Positions 9,001 through 16,354 of a DNA stretch of 64,000 nt are shown here, in pieces. The notes beneath the pieces are model-generated. The model searched no databases. It was not told the DNA's origin and saw only the letters and a program-made list of their open reading frames with translations. Source of the stretch: Rhodococcus sp. Z13. Lineage in GTDB: Bacteria > Actinomycetota > Actinomycetes > Mycobacteriales > Mycobacteriaceae. Both the position numbers and the translations under genes were made by a program. The stretch covers positions 620,001 through 684,000 of the forward strand of contig NZ_CP107551.1 in NCBI RefSeq assembly GCF_025837095.1, read 5' to 3'. Positions within the stretch are counted from its first letter, which is position 1. Every line of letters starts with the position of its first letter.

Positions 9001-9322
9001 CTGCGGCGAGCGGCCCGCGGGCGACGACGAAACCGGAGAGATGGCAGAGCAATCCGTCCGGTCGCTGCACCACCGTGTGCTGGTGGTCCACGGGTTCGAG
9101 GTCGAGGCTGCGGAGGCGGTGCAGGACCCGTTCGAGGGAGACGTCCGCGCCACCGCTGTACAGGGTGAACCGGAGACGGTCGCCGTCACTGTCGAGATGG
9201 ACGTCGAGAGCGCCCGAGGTGAGCTTCTGGAGGATCGACACTTCGGGGATCGGACACCGGACCCGGTGTTCCACATATCCGTCCGGTAGCGAAACCGGCT
9301 GGGTGTGCAGGGTGGTGGTCAT
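6068..9322 (-). CDS. gdh: NAD-specific glutamate dehydrogenase, 115-kDa class
   Basis: A 1084-residue enzyme that deaminates glutamate to 2-oxoglutarate with NAD. The catalytic core is recognisable: [21 protein letters not shown], then [13 protein letters not shown] with the catalytic Lys, then [15 protein letters not shown] and [11 protein letters not shown]. It is shorter than the 180-kDa large GDHs of about 1600 residues and fits the 115-kDa type, which lacks much of the N-terminal regulatory region. ATG 9322 starts MTTTLHTQ. The helical C-terminal third is conserved in the family. With the aminotransferase upstream it suggests turnover of amino groups through glutamate. Confidence 0.93.
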   Translation of the reverse strand: [1084 protein letters not shown]

Positions 9323-9389
9323 GAGGACTCTCCATCGAGCTCGTGGTGGGCGGGGGAAGGGCAGGGGTGAACGGGGGCGGATCGACAGA

Positions 9390-9421
9390 GGTCCCCGCAG
9401 GCGCCGTTGCCTGCGGGGACC
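9390..9421 (-). terminator. Hairpin between the aminotransferase and gdh genes
   Basis: Perfect 13-bp arms at 9390-9402 (GGTCCCCGCAGGC) and 9409-9421, separated by a 6-base loop. It lies in the 123-base gap between the aminotransferase stop and the gdh start, both on the minus strand. There is no clear T-run, as is common in high-GC actinobacteria. It probably terminates the aminotransferase transcript and makes gdh a separate unit. Confidence 0.7.
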
Positions 9422-9445
9422 GGATTGATCATGTGATCGGGTGTG

Positions 9446-10831
9446 TCAGGACCGGACGTGCTCGTCCGCGACGTCCAGGGCGCGGTCGAGGATCTCGAGG
9501 CCCTCGCGGACCTCGTCGTCGCTGACGTTGCAGGGCGGCACCGCGTGGATGCGGTTGAAGTTCGCGAACGGCAGCAGACCGCCTGCCTTGCACGCGGCGA
9601 TGACCGCGTTCATCGCCGGGCTCGACCCGCCGTAGGGAGCCAGCGGCTCCTTGGTGGCGCGGTCGGCGACCAGCTCGATCGCCCAGAACACACCGAGGCC
9701 GCGGACCTGTCCGACGGACGGGTGCTTGTCGGCCAGCGCCTGCAGGCCGGGTCCGAGGACCTCGGCGCCGATGCGGGCGGCGTTCTCGACGATGCCCTCC
9801 TCCTGCATGGCGTTGATGGTCGCCACGGCAGCGGCGGTGGCGAGCGGGTGACCGGAGTAGGTCAGGCCGCCCGGGTAGGCGCGGTCGGCGAAGGTCGCGG
9901 CGATCCTGTCGCTGATCGCCACACCGCCGAGCGGGACGTATCCGGAGTTGACGCCCTTGGCGAAGGTGAGCAGGTCGGGCACGACGTCGAAGTGGTCGAT
10001 GGCGAACCACTCGCCGGTGCGGCCGAAGCCGGCCATGACCTCGTCGGCGATGAACACGATGCCGTAGCGATCGCAGATCTCTCGGACGCCGGCCATGTAG
10101 CCGGGCGGCGGGACCATGATGCCGGCGGTGCCGGGGACCGACTCGAGCACGATCGCGGCGATGGAGTCCGGGCCCTCGAAGCGGATCAGCTGGTCGAGGT
10201 ACGCCAGGGCGCGCTCGGTCTCCTGCTGTTCGGTCTCGGCGTGGAACTGCGAGCGGTACAGGAACGGGCCGTGGAAGTGCACGATGCCGCTGTTGCCGTA
10301 GTCGTTGGGCCAGCGCCGCGGATCACCCGTCAGGTTGATCGCGGTGTCGGTGCCGCCGTGGTACGAGCGGTACCGCGAGAGCACCTTGTAGCGGCCGGTG
10401 TGCAGGCGCGCCATGCGGATGGCGTGCTCGTTCGCGTCGGCACCGCCGTTGGTGAAGAACACCCGGTTCAGGTCGCCGGGAGTACGTTCGGCGATCAGGC
10501 GGGCGGCCTCGGAGCGGGCGTCGTTGACGTGCTGCGGGGCGATGGTGCACAGCTTGGCGGCCTGCTCCTGGATCGCCTTCACCACGGTCGGGTGCTGGTG
10601 GCCGATGTTGGTGTTGACGAGCTGGGAGGAGAAGTCCAGCAGGCGGTTTCCGTCGCCGTCCCAGACGTACGAACCCTGCGAGGCGATCACCGTCATGGGG
10701 TTGATCTGCGCCTGAGCGGACCAGGAGTGGAAGACGTGCGCGCGGTCGAGTTCGTAGGCGCGGGCGCCCTCGGCGACGGCGACGTCGAGATCACGGCCGC
10801 CCGGGAGATCTACACGTTCGATGGTGGTCAT
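9446..10831 (-). CDS. Class III (omega) aminotransferase, beta-alanine/taurine type
   Basis: A 461-residue PLP enzyme of fold type I. Family features are NTNIGHQHPTVV, FFTNGGADANEHAIRMAR (phosphate contact), YRSYHGGTDTA, the Asp in FIADEVMAGFGRTGEW, and the PLP Lys at about residue 292 in FAKGVNSGYVPLG. It transfers the terminal amino group of an omega-amino acid or amine to pyruvate or 2-oxoglutarate. The neighbouring semialdehyde dehydrogenase (15-base gap) supports beta-alanine or beta-aminoisobutyrate as substrate. The pair is divergent from a PucR regulator, which fits pyrimidine-derived or amine catabolism. Confidence 0.9.
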   Translation of the reverse strand: MTTIERVDLPGGRDLDVAVAEGARAYELDRAHVFHSWSAQAQINPMTVIASQGSYVWDGDGNRLLDFSSQLVNTNIGHQHPTVVKAIQEQAAKLCTIAPQHVNDARSEAARLIAERTPGDLNRVFFTNGGADANEHAIRMARLHTGRYKVLSRYRSYHGGTDTAINLTGDPRRWPNDYGNSGIVHFHGPFLYRSQFHAETEQQETERALAYLDQLIRFEGPDSIAAIVLESVPGTAGIMVPPPGYMAGVREICDRYGIVFIADEVMAGFGRTGEWFAIDHFDVVPDLLTFAKGVNSGYVPLGGVAISDRIAATFADRAYPGGLTYSGHPLATAAAVATINAMQEEGIVENAARIGAEVLGPGLQALADKHPSVGQVRGLGVFWAIELVADRATKEPLAPYGGSSPAMNAVIAACKAGGLLPFANFNRIHAVPPCNVSDDEVREGLEILDRALDVADEHVRS

Positions 10832-10846
10832 GTCGTGCGTCCTGTC

Positions 10847-12352
10847 TCAGTTGTTCTGCGGGAAGCCGAGGTTGATGCCACCGTGGCTCGGGTCGAGCCA
10901 GCGGGTGGTGACGACCTTGCCGCGGGTGAAGAAGTGCACGCCCTCGGTGCCGTGGGCGTGGGTGTCGCCGAACAGCGAGTTCTTCCAGCCGCCGAAGCTG
11001 TAGTAGGCGGTCGGGACCGGGATCGGCACGTTGATGCCGACCATGCCGACCTCCACCTCGTTCTGGAAGCGACGGGCTGCGCCACCGTCGTTGGTGAAGA
11101 TCGCGGTGCCGTTGCCGAACGGGCCGTTGTTGATGAGCTCGAGGGCCTCGTCGTAGGTCTCGACGCGCACGACCGACAGGACGGGGCCGAAGATCTCGTC
11201 GGTGTAGACCTTCATGTCGGTGGTGACGTTGTCGAGGATGGTCGGGCCGAGCCAGAAGCCGTCGGCCTCGCCGTCGGCGCTCAGGGTGCGGCCGTCGACG
11301 ACGACGGTGGCACCGGCCTCCTCGCCGGCGTCGATGTAGGAGGCGACGCGGTCGCGGTGGGCCTTGGTGACCAGCGGCCCCATGTCGGTGCCGCGGGTAC
11401 CGTCGCCGATCTTCAGGGTCTCGGTGCGCTCCTTGATCTTCGTGACCAGTTCGTCGGCGATGTCGCCGACGGCGACCAGTACGGAGATGGCCATGCAGCG
11501 CTCACCGGCGGAACCGAAGCCGGCGTTGACCATGGCGTCGGCGGCCAGATCGAGGTCGGCGTCGGGTAGGACGATGGCGTGGTTCTTCGCGCCGCCGAGA
11601 GCCTGGACGCGCTTGCCGTGGGCGGTGCCGGTGGCGTAGACGTACTGGGCGATCGGGGTGGAGCCGACGAACGAGACGGACTTGACGTCGGGGTTCGTGA
11701 GCAGCTCGTCGACGGCGGTCTTGTCGCCCTGCAGGACGTTGAACACACCGGCGGGCAGGCCGGCCTCGGCCCACAGCTCGGCGATCCACAGTGCCGCGGT
11801 GGGGACCTTCTCGGACGGCTTGAGGATCACCGTGTTGCCGGTGGCGATGGCGATGGGGAAGAACCACATCGGGACCATCGCGGGGAAGTTGAAGGGGGAG
11901 ATGATCGCAACCGGGCCGAGGGGCTGGCGGATCGAGGCCACGTCGATCTTCGTCGAGGCGTTCTCCGTCATACCGCCCTTGAGGAGATGCGGTATACCGC
12001 AGGCGAACTCGACGACCTCCTGGCCACGGGTGACCTCGCCGAGCGCGTCGGAGAGCACCTTGCCGTGCTCGGAGGTGATGATCGCGGCCAGCTCCTCCTT
12101 GCGGGCGTTGAGCAGCTCGCGGAACTTGAACAGGATCTGCGTGCGCTTGGCCAGCGAGGTGTCGCGCCAGGCCGGGAACGCCGCCTTGGCGGCCTCGATC
12201 ACGCGACGGGCGTCGGCGACGTCGGCGAGGGCGACCTGTCCGGTGACGCGGCCGGTCGCGGGGTTGGTCACCGGCGCGGTGCGCTCGCTCGTGCCGCCGA
12301 ACGGCTTGTTGTCGAGCCAGTGGGCGACGGTGGCCTTCGTGTCTACGGTCAT
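10847..12352 (-). CDS. mmsA: CoA-acylating (methyl)malonate-semialdehyde dehydrogenase
   Basis: A 501-residue aldehyde dehydrogenase of the MmsA branch. It has SPFNFPAMVPMWFFPIAIATGNTVILKPSE, the NAD-site sequence FVGSTPIAQYVY, and the catalytic Cys at about residue 286 in GSAGERCMAISV. In this branch a general-base Glu is lost, and the enzyme converts malonate or methylmalonate semialdehyde to acetyl- or propionyl-CoA with CO2 release. The TAAGGA ribosome-binding site precedes ATG 12352. It is first in a two-gene unit with the aminotransferase and shares a 185-base divergent region with the PucR gene. Confidence 0.95.
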   Translation of the reverse strand: MTVDTKATVAHWLDNKPFGGTSERTAPVTNPATGRVTGQVALADVADARRVIEAAKAAFPAWRDTSLAKRTQILFKFRELLNARKEELAAIITSEHGKVLSDALGEVTRGQEVVEFACGIPHLLKGGMTENASTKIDVASIRQPLGPVAIISPFNFPAMVPMWFFPIAIATGNTVILKPSEKVPTAALWIAELWAEAGLPAGVFNVLQGDKTAVDELLTNPDVKSVSFVGSTPIAQYVYATGTAHGKRVQALGGAKNHAIVLPDADLDLAADAMVNAGFGSAGERCMAISVLVAVGDIADELVTKIKERTETLKIGDGTRGTDMGPLVTKAHRDRVASYIDAGEEAGATVVVDGRTLSADGEADGFWLGPTILDNVTTDMKVYTDEIFGPVLSVVRVETYDEALELINNGPFGNGTAIFTNDGGAARRFQNEVEVGMVGINVPIPVPTAYYSFGGWKNSLFGDTHAHGTEGVHFFTRGKVVTTRWLDPSHGGINLGFPQNN

Positions 12353-12493
12353 CAGGCGTATCCTTAGGGAGGCTCCCGGACCACTTCGTCCGGAAGGGAA
12401 CTTCGAAACGGGAATTGGGGAACAAGGGTTTCCGTCGTCCCGGTTCCTACCGTGTGTCTACGATTCTGCCCCGCCCCACGCCCGCCCGAGGCC

Positions 12494-12535
12494 TACAGAG
12501 TGTCAATTCATGAGGTCGATCCCTTACACTCTGTA
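12494..12535. promoter_or_regulatory. Inverted-repeat operator in the mmsA/pucR divergent region
   Basis: Two perfect 10-bp arms, TACAGAGTGT at 12494-12503 and ACACTCTGTA at 12526-12535, have centres 32 bases apart (three helical turns). The right arm contains TACACT (12525-12530), a -10-like hexamer 7 bases before the GTG of the PucR gene, with TGTCAA at 12501-12506 as a possible -35. The repeat therefore straddles the likely pucR promoter and ends 2 bases before the start codon. Binding by PucR and autoregulation are inferred. Confidence 0.7.
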
Positions 12536-12537
12536 AG

Positions 12538-14157
12538 GTGCAACCGACCATCGCCGACATCGTCTCCCTGCCTGTGGTGCAAGCCGGCCTCCCCCAGCGC
12601 GTCGGGGGCGGAAATCTCGATCGAGAGGTGCGGTGGGTGCACGTCAGCGACCTCGCGGATCTGACGAATCTTCTGCAGGGCGGCGAGATGGTACTGACGA
12701 CCGGACGTCCGCTGGCCGAGGATCCGGTGGCCTACCTCGAACGACTGGCGGCGGTCGGTGCGGTCGGCGTCATCGTTGAACTCGGCGGACTCGAACTCGC
12801 GGAAGATGTTGCACGGACGGCGGACCGGCTCGACTTCCCGGTGATCGCGCTGCACCGGGAGATCCGGTTCGTGGAGCTCACCGAGCAGGTGCACCGGTCG
12901 ATCGTCGCCGACCAGTACGACGAGTTGGTGTTCGCCCGGCACGTTCACGAGGTGTTCACCGAACTGGCGATGAGGCGCGCGAACGCGCAGGAGATCGTCG
13001 ACGCAGCAGCCGAGATGATCGGCAGCGCCGTCGTTCTCGAGGATCTGACGCGCCAGGTGCTGGCCTTCGCGTCGGTGAACGAGCCGGCGAAGAGGCTGCT
13101 CCGCGACTGGGAGCGACGGTCGCGCCTCACCCCGGTGGAATCCGCCACGACCAGCGTCGGCCCCGAGGGCTGGTTGACCGCGCCCGTCGGTGCGCAGGGG
13201 CAGGAGTGGGGAAGACTCGTCGTGCCGTCCCCGGGGGAGACCGGGCCGCGGACGCGAATGCCGTTGGAGCGCGCCGCTCAAGCGCTCGCGCTGCACCGCA
13301 TGATCGAACAGAACTGGACCGCTCTCGAGGTGCAGGCGCAGATCGGTCTGGTGGACGATCTGCGGCTCGGCCGGATCGGCGACGAGGCCGAGGCCACAGC
13401 CCGGGCGCACGCGCTCGGGCTCCGTCCCGGTCTGACCTACGTGCCGATCGCAGTTCGGATCGTCGAATCGTCCGGTGTGGATCAGGTTCTCGTGCAGGGG
13501 AGGCGCACGCGTGCGCTCGATGCGGTGCGGCACGCCATCCGCGATGTGGGGCGGACCGCCCTGGTGGCCCAACGTCCCTCGGGCCGAATCGATCTGATCC
13601 TGTCGATGCCGCCGGCCAACACACGCGCGGACGTGCTCACCGAGACCTGTCTCGCGATCCGTACCGCGCTCTCCCGCGTCGACGGGGTGGTGCGGTCCGC
13701 GATCGGAGTGGCCCCGGATTCCACGCGGCTGCTCGATGCCGCGGGCCGGCTGGACGAATCGGCGCACGTCGCTGACGCCGCACTGTCGATGCCGGACGGC
13801 GACAAGGCGTTCCACCGCTCGTCCGACGTGCGGCTGCGCGGACTGATCGCCGTCGTCCGTTCGGACGCCCGGGTCCAGGCCTTCGCGGAGACGGAACTGC
13901 GGGGGCTGCTCGAGGATCGGGCACGGCACGGGGACGGCCTGTTCGACGTCCTGCGGGGGTTCCTCGAACTCGGTGGGAACAAGGCCGAGCTCGCGAAGCG
14001 GCTCGGTCTGGCGCGTCCGACGCTCTACGACCGGCTGGCCCGGATCGAGCGCCTGCTCGGGGTGGACCTCGACGACGGGGAGTCGCGGACGTCGCTGCAC
14101 ACCGCGATGCTCGTGCTCGACAGTCGGCCGGGACCGACGGAGGAGGTCGCGGACTGA
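12538..14157 (+). CDS. PucR family transcriptional regulator
   Basis: A 539-residue regulator. The N-terminal PucR domain (about residues 7-120) contains GGGNLDREVRWVHVSDL and GGEMVLTTG. A central GGDEF-like/CdaR segment follows. The C-terminal helix-turn-helix (about residues 470-530) reads LGGNKAELAKRLGLARPTLYDRLARIERLLG. The start is GTG 12538, with no Shine-Dalgarno but a -10-like TACACT just upstream, so the mRNA may be leaderless. It is divergent from mmsA/aminotransferase and probably controls them as an activator that senses the substrate or an intermediate. A purine link is only the family name. Confidence 0.93.
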   Translation: MQPTIADIVSLPVVQAGLPQRVGGGNLDREVRWVHVSDLADLTNLLQGGEMVLTTGRPLAEDPVAYLERLAAVGAVGVIVELGGLELAEDVARTADRLDFPVIALHREIRFVELTEQVHRSIVADQYDELVFARHVHEVFTELAMRRANAQEIVDAAAEMIGSAVVLEDLTRQVLAFASVNEPAKRLLRDWERRSRLTPVESATTSVGPEGWLTAPVGAQGQEWGRLVVPSPGETGPRTRMPLERAAQALALHRMIEQNWTALEVQAQIGLVDDLRLGRIGDEAEATARAHALGLRPGLTYVPIAVRIVESSGVDQVLVQGRRTRALDAVRHAIRDVGRTALVAQRPSGRIDLILSMPPANTRADVLTETCLAIRTALSRVDGVVRSAIGVAPDSTRLLDAAGRLDESAHVADAALSMPDGDKAFHRSSDVRLRGLIAVVRSDARVQAFAETELRGLLEDRARHGDGLFDVLRGFLELGGNKAELAKRLGLARPTLYDRLARIERLLGVDLDDGESRTSLHTAMLVLDSRPGPTEEVAD

Positions 14158-14170
14158 GCGCCGCCGGGCG

Positions 14171-14818
14171 TCAGACGCCGGTGCAGTAGTCGACGAACGA
14201 CGAGATCGCTTGCACACTCACGATTTCGAGACCGTGCTCGTCGGCGAACCGGTGCGCCTCCGACCGGGTCGCCAGCCGCGTCTCGTCCTCGGGGGAGACC
14301 AGATCGGCGAACGCGGCGGCCTCCGCCAGACCGAGGACCCGGGCGAACGACGCCAGTTCACGGGCGTAGGGGTAGCCGGACGAGCCGTCCTCCGACAGGC
14401 ACACGACCAGCACGTGTCCCGGGCGGACGAAGTCCTCGTGCCCGTAGGAGTCGTCGGCGAGCCGACCGATCGTCACCGCCCGGTCGAGGGCGGAGATCCC
14501 CGTGCCGATGCCGTGGGCGGCGTCGACCGCCACGGTGAATACAGAACCGCTGCATCCCGATTCCGGTGCCCGCCCCACCATCGGTGGCAGGCCGAGTATC
14601 CGGCAGCGTTCCGCGGGGAGGGCGGTGGTGAGGAAGCCCGAGGTGTGCCGGATCGTGAAGGCGACCGTGCTGGTGGTGGCCCGGGCCGCCGCGAACGCGA
14701 GCATCGTGCGGCCGTTCTCGGCGGTGTCGTCCACCACGACGACGGGGCATCCCGACTGGAAGGCTGCCGCTCGGATCGGGTCGACGGCCGAGGTGGTGCG
14801 GTCGGCGGTGGTGGTCAT
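14171..14818 (-). CDS. RibB-like (DHBP synthase fold) protein with an altered active site
   Basis: A 215-residue protein clearly related to 3,4-dihydroxy-2-butanone-4-phosphate synthase. It keeps TIRHTSG, LGLPPMV, FTVAVDAAHGIGTGISALDRA and RPGHV. The acidic metal-binding loop, DDEDRENEGD in canonical RibB, reads DDTAENGRTM here. The His of the late RxGHTEA motif is missing; the equivalent reads GYPYARELA. The fold is kept but the known catalytic residues are not, so ordinary riboflavin synthesis is unlikely. AGGAGG precedes ATG 14818. It ends the minus-strand cluster that begins with a flavin reductase and follows the EutH-like gene by 127 bases. Confidence 0.8.
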   Translation of the reverse strand: MTTTADRTTSAVDPIRAAAFQSGCPVVVVDDTAENGRTMLAFAAARATTSTVAFTIRHTSGFLTTALPAERCRILGLPPMVGRAPESGCSGSVFTVAVDAAHGIGTGISALDRAVTIGRLADDSYGHEDFVRPGHVLVVCLSEDGSSGYPYARELASFARVLGLAEAAAFADLVSPEDETRLATRSEAHRFADEHGLEIVSVQAISSFVDYCTGV

Positions 14819-14857
14819 CGGAGAATCCTCCTGAGGATCGGGTACGGGTGGAACACG

Positions 14858-14894
14858 GCCGCCGAGGTACGAACGGGGGTCGTACCTCGGCGGC
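14858..14894 (-). terminator. Perfect hairpin between the EutH-like and RibB-like genes
   Basis: Arms at 14858-14871 and 14881-14894 are perfectly complementary over 14 bases (GCCGCCGAGGTACG and its complement), with a 9-base loop. It lies in the 127-base gap upstream of the RibB-like gene, 40-76 bases before its ATG. No T-run follows on the minus strand. It could be an attenuator, an mRNA stabiliser or a terminator. I saw no sign of the conserved FMN riboswitch (RFN) core. Confidence 0.6.
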
Positions 14895-14945
14895 TGTGGG
14901 GTGGGTGCGTGCGAACCGGGTTCGGGCCCGGCCGGTTCCGGAGCC

Positions 14946-16217
14946 TCAGGCCGAGGGGACCTGCTCTCCGGGAGTACCAACCGGCGCGGCGGGATCGCTG
15001 TCGGACCCCGGTGCGTCGTCGGCCTTCTCGGCCGCGGCGAGCCGGGTGGCGTGCGGGGTGGCGATCCACAGTGCGATGAGCACGGCGGCGACACCGCCGA
15101 GGAGCTTGCCGAGGATCATCGCCCCGATCATGTTCGGCTGGAAGTTCGCGGTGAAGGCGAGGAAGTCGCCGAACGCGAAGCCCGCGCACACCGCGAAGGC
15201 GATGGTGAGCACCTTGTCTTTCGCCGGCATGAGCGGCACGACCCGGAACAGAGCGAGGATGTTCGCCGTGGAGGCCAGGAAGCCCGTCATCCCGACCTCG
15301 GAGATGCCCAGCTTCCGGCCCAGCGCCGCGAGCGGCTTCTCGAGCCAGATCCGCATGCAGTACACCATCGGGAAGGCGCCGGCGAGCATGATGCCGATGT
15401 ACCCGGCGGTCTCCAGGGCGCGGAACTGGTCCTCCCCGTCCGCGACGATCGGAGCGAGCGGCCACGACCCGAAGACCGTGGAGAACACCCCGGTGAAGTA
15501 CTCCACGATCGACAGAGCGAGCACCGCCGTGGTGAGGGCGCGGAGGAACTGGCCGAAGGCCATGAACCCGGTGACGGCCTGCTTGGTGAAGAACCGCAGC
15601 AGGAGCGCGAGGACCACCATGAGCACGACCAGCGGCACCAGGTTGAGGAGGATGTCGCCCATGGGAAGATCGAACGGCCGGGTACTCGGCGCGTCGACCG
15701 ACGGTTCCTCCCGGAGCAGGACACCGGTCTGCTGCAGGATCAGCGTCATCACGAAGGCGGTGAACGGGATCGCGAGCAGGCCCGACATGACGCCCAGCGC
15801 CATGTACTTGTGGTCGAGCTTCGGGAGCAGCGCCAGGCCGACCGGCACCGTGAACGCGATCGTCGAGCCCGCGGTCATGGCCACCGTGTAGGCCATGATC
15901 CAGGCGCTGTGGCTGCCGGCCACCTCGTACGACAGTTGGTACGCCCCCTGGTCCGCGGGGATGAACGAGGCCACCGCGATGGATGCGTCGGAGTGCACCC
16001 AGGTGTAGATCGGGGCGACCAGCTTGTCGATCCAGTCGACGAGCAGCGGGATGATCGCCATCATGCCGCCGACCGGGATGAAGATGTGCCCGATCGCCAG
16101 GATGCCTTCCTTGAACTCGTCGGCCAAGGGGGAGCTGGGGCGGACGATGTAGGCTGCCGCTCCCGCGAGCAGAAAGCCCATCATGATGTAGATGATGATC
16201 TGACCGAAGAGTTCCAT
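14946..16217 (-). CDS. EutH-family transporter
   Basis: A 423-residue protein with about ten to eleven membrane segments, starting MELFGQIIIYIMMGFLLAGA. The pattern of EutH (ethanolamine transporter) is visible: FKEGILAIGHIFIPVGGMMAI, DQGAYQLSYEVAG, MTAGSTIAFTVPVGLALL, KYMALGVMSGLLAIP, GFLASTANILALF and FGDFLAFTANF. AAGGAGA precedes ATG 16217. An in-frame start 7 codons upstream is weaker. No ethanolamine ammonia-lyase or microcompartment genes are nearby, so the transported compound may differ. The C-terminal 40 residues are a charged, probably cytoplasmic tail. Confidence 0.82.
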   Translation of the reverse strand: MELFGQIIIYIMMGFLLAGAAAYIVRPSSPLADEFKEGILAIGHIFIPVGGMMAIIPLLVDWIDKLVAPIYTWVHSDASIAVASFIPADQGAYQLSYEVAGSHSAWIMAYTVAMTAGSTIAFTVPVGLALLPKLDHKYMALGVMSGLLAIPFTAFVMTLILQQTGVLLREEPSVDAPSTRPFDLPMGDILLNLVPLVVLMVVLALLLRFFTKQAVTGFMAFGQFLRALTTAVLALSIVEYFTGVFSTVFGSWPLAPIVADGEDQFRALETAGYIGIMLAGAFPMVYCMRIWLEKPLAALGRKLGISEVGMTGFLASTANILALFRVVPLMPAKDKVLTIAFAVCAGFAFGDFLAFTANFQPNMIGAMILGKLLGGVAAVLIALWIATPHATRLAAAEKADDAPGSDSDPAAPVGTPGEQVPSA

Positions 16218-16354
16218 CAGCACTCTCCTTCCGACCATCGTGCCGAAGTTGTCATGTCACACACCTCACCGTTCTCGTAACGATCCGAGGTCGAGTCTTT
16301 CAGGACGATCGTCCAGGACGGGGGTGTCCCGTACGACCGTCCCGAGCGGGCTCG

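Noticed and set aside
5939-9289. Very long open frame on the plus strand antisense to the glutamate dehydrogenase
   Set aside because: The minus-strand frame has strong family motifs throughout. The plus-strand product is low-complexity and rich in Gly, Arg, Val and Asp, as expected for an antisense frame in high-GC DNA.
9443-11569. Long plus-strand frame opposite the aminotransferase and mmsA genes
   Set aside because: It is a shadow of two well-supported enzymes, with no ribosome-binding site or known motif.
14819-14945. FMN riboswitch before the RibB-like gene
   Set aside because: Only a single simple hairpin is present, and the conserved multi-stem RFN core was not seen.
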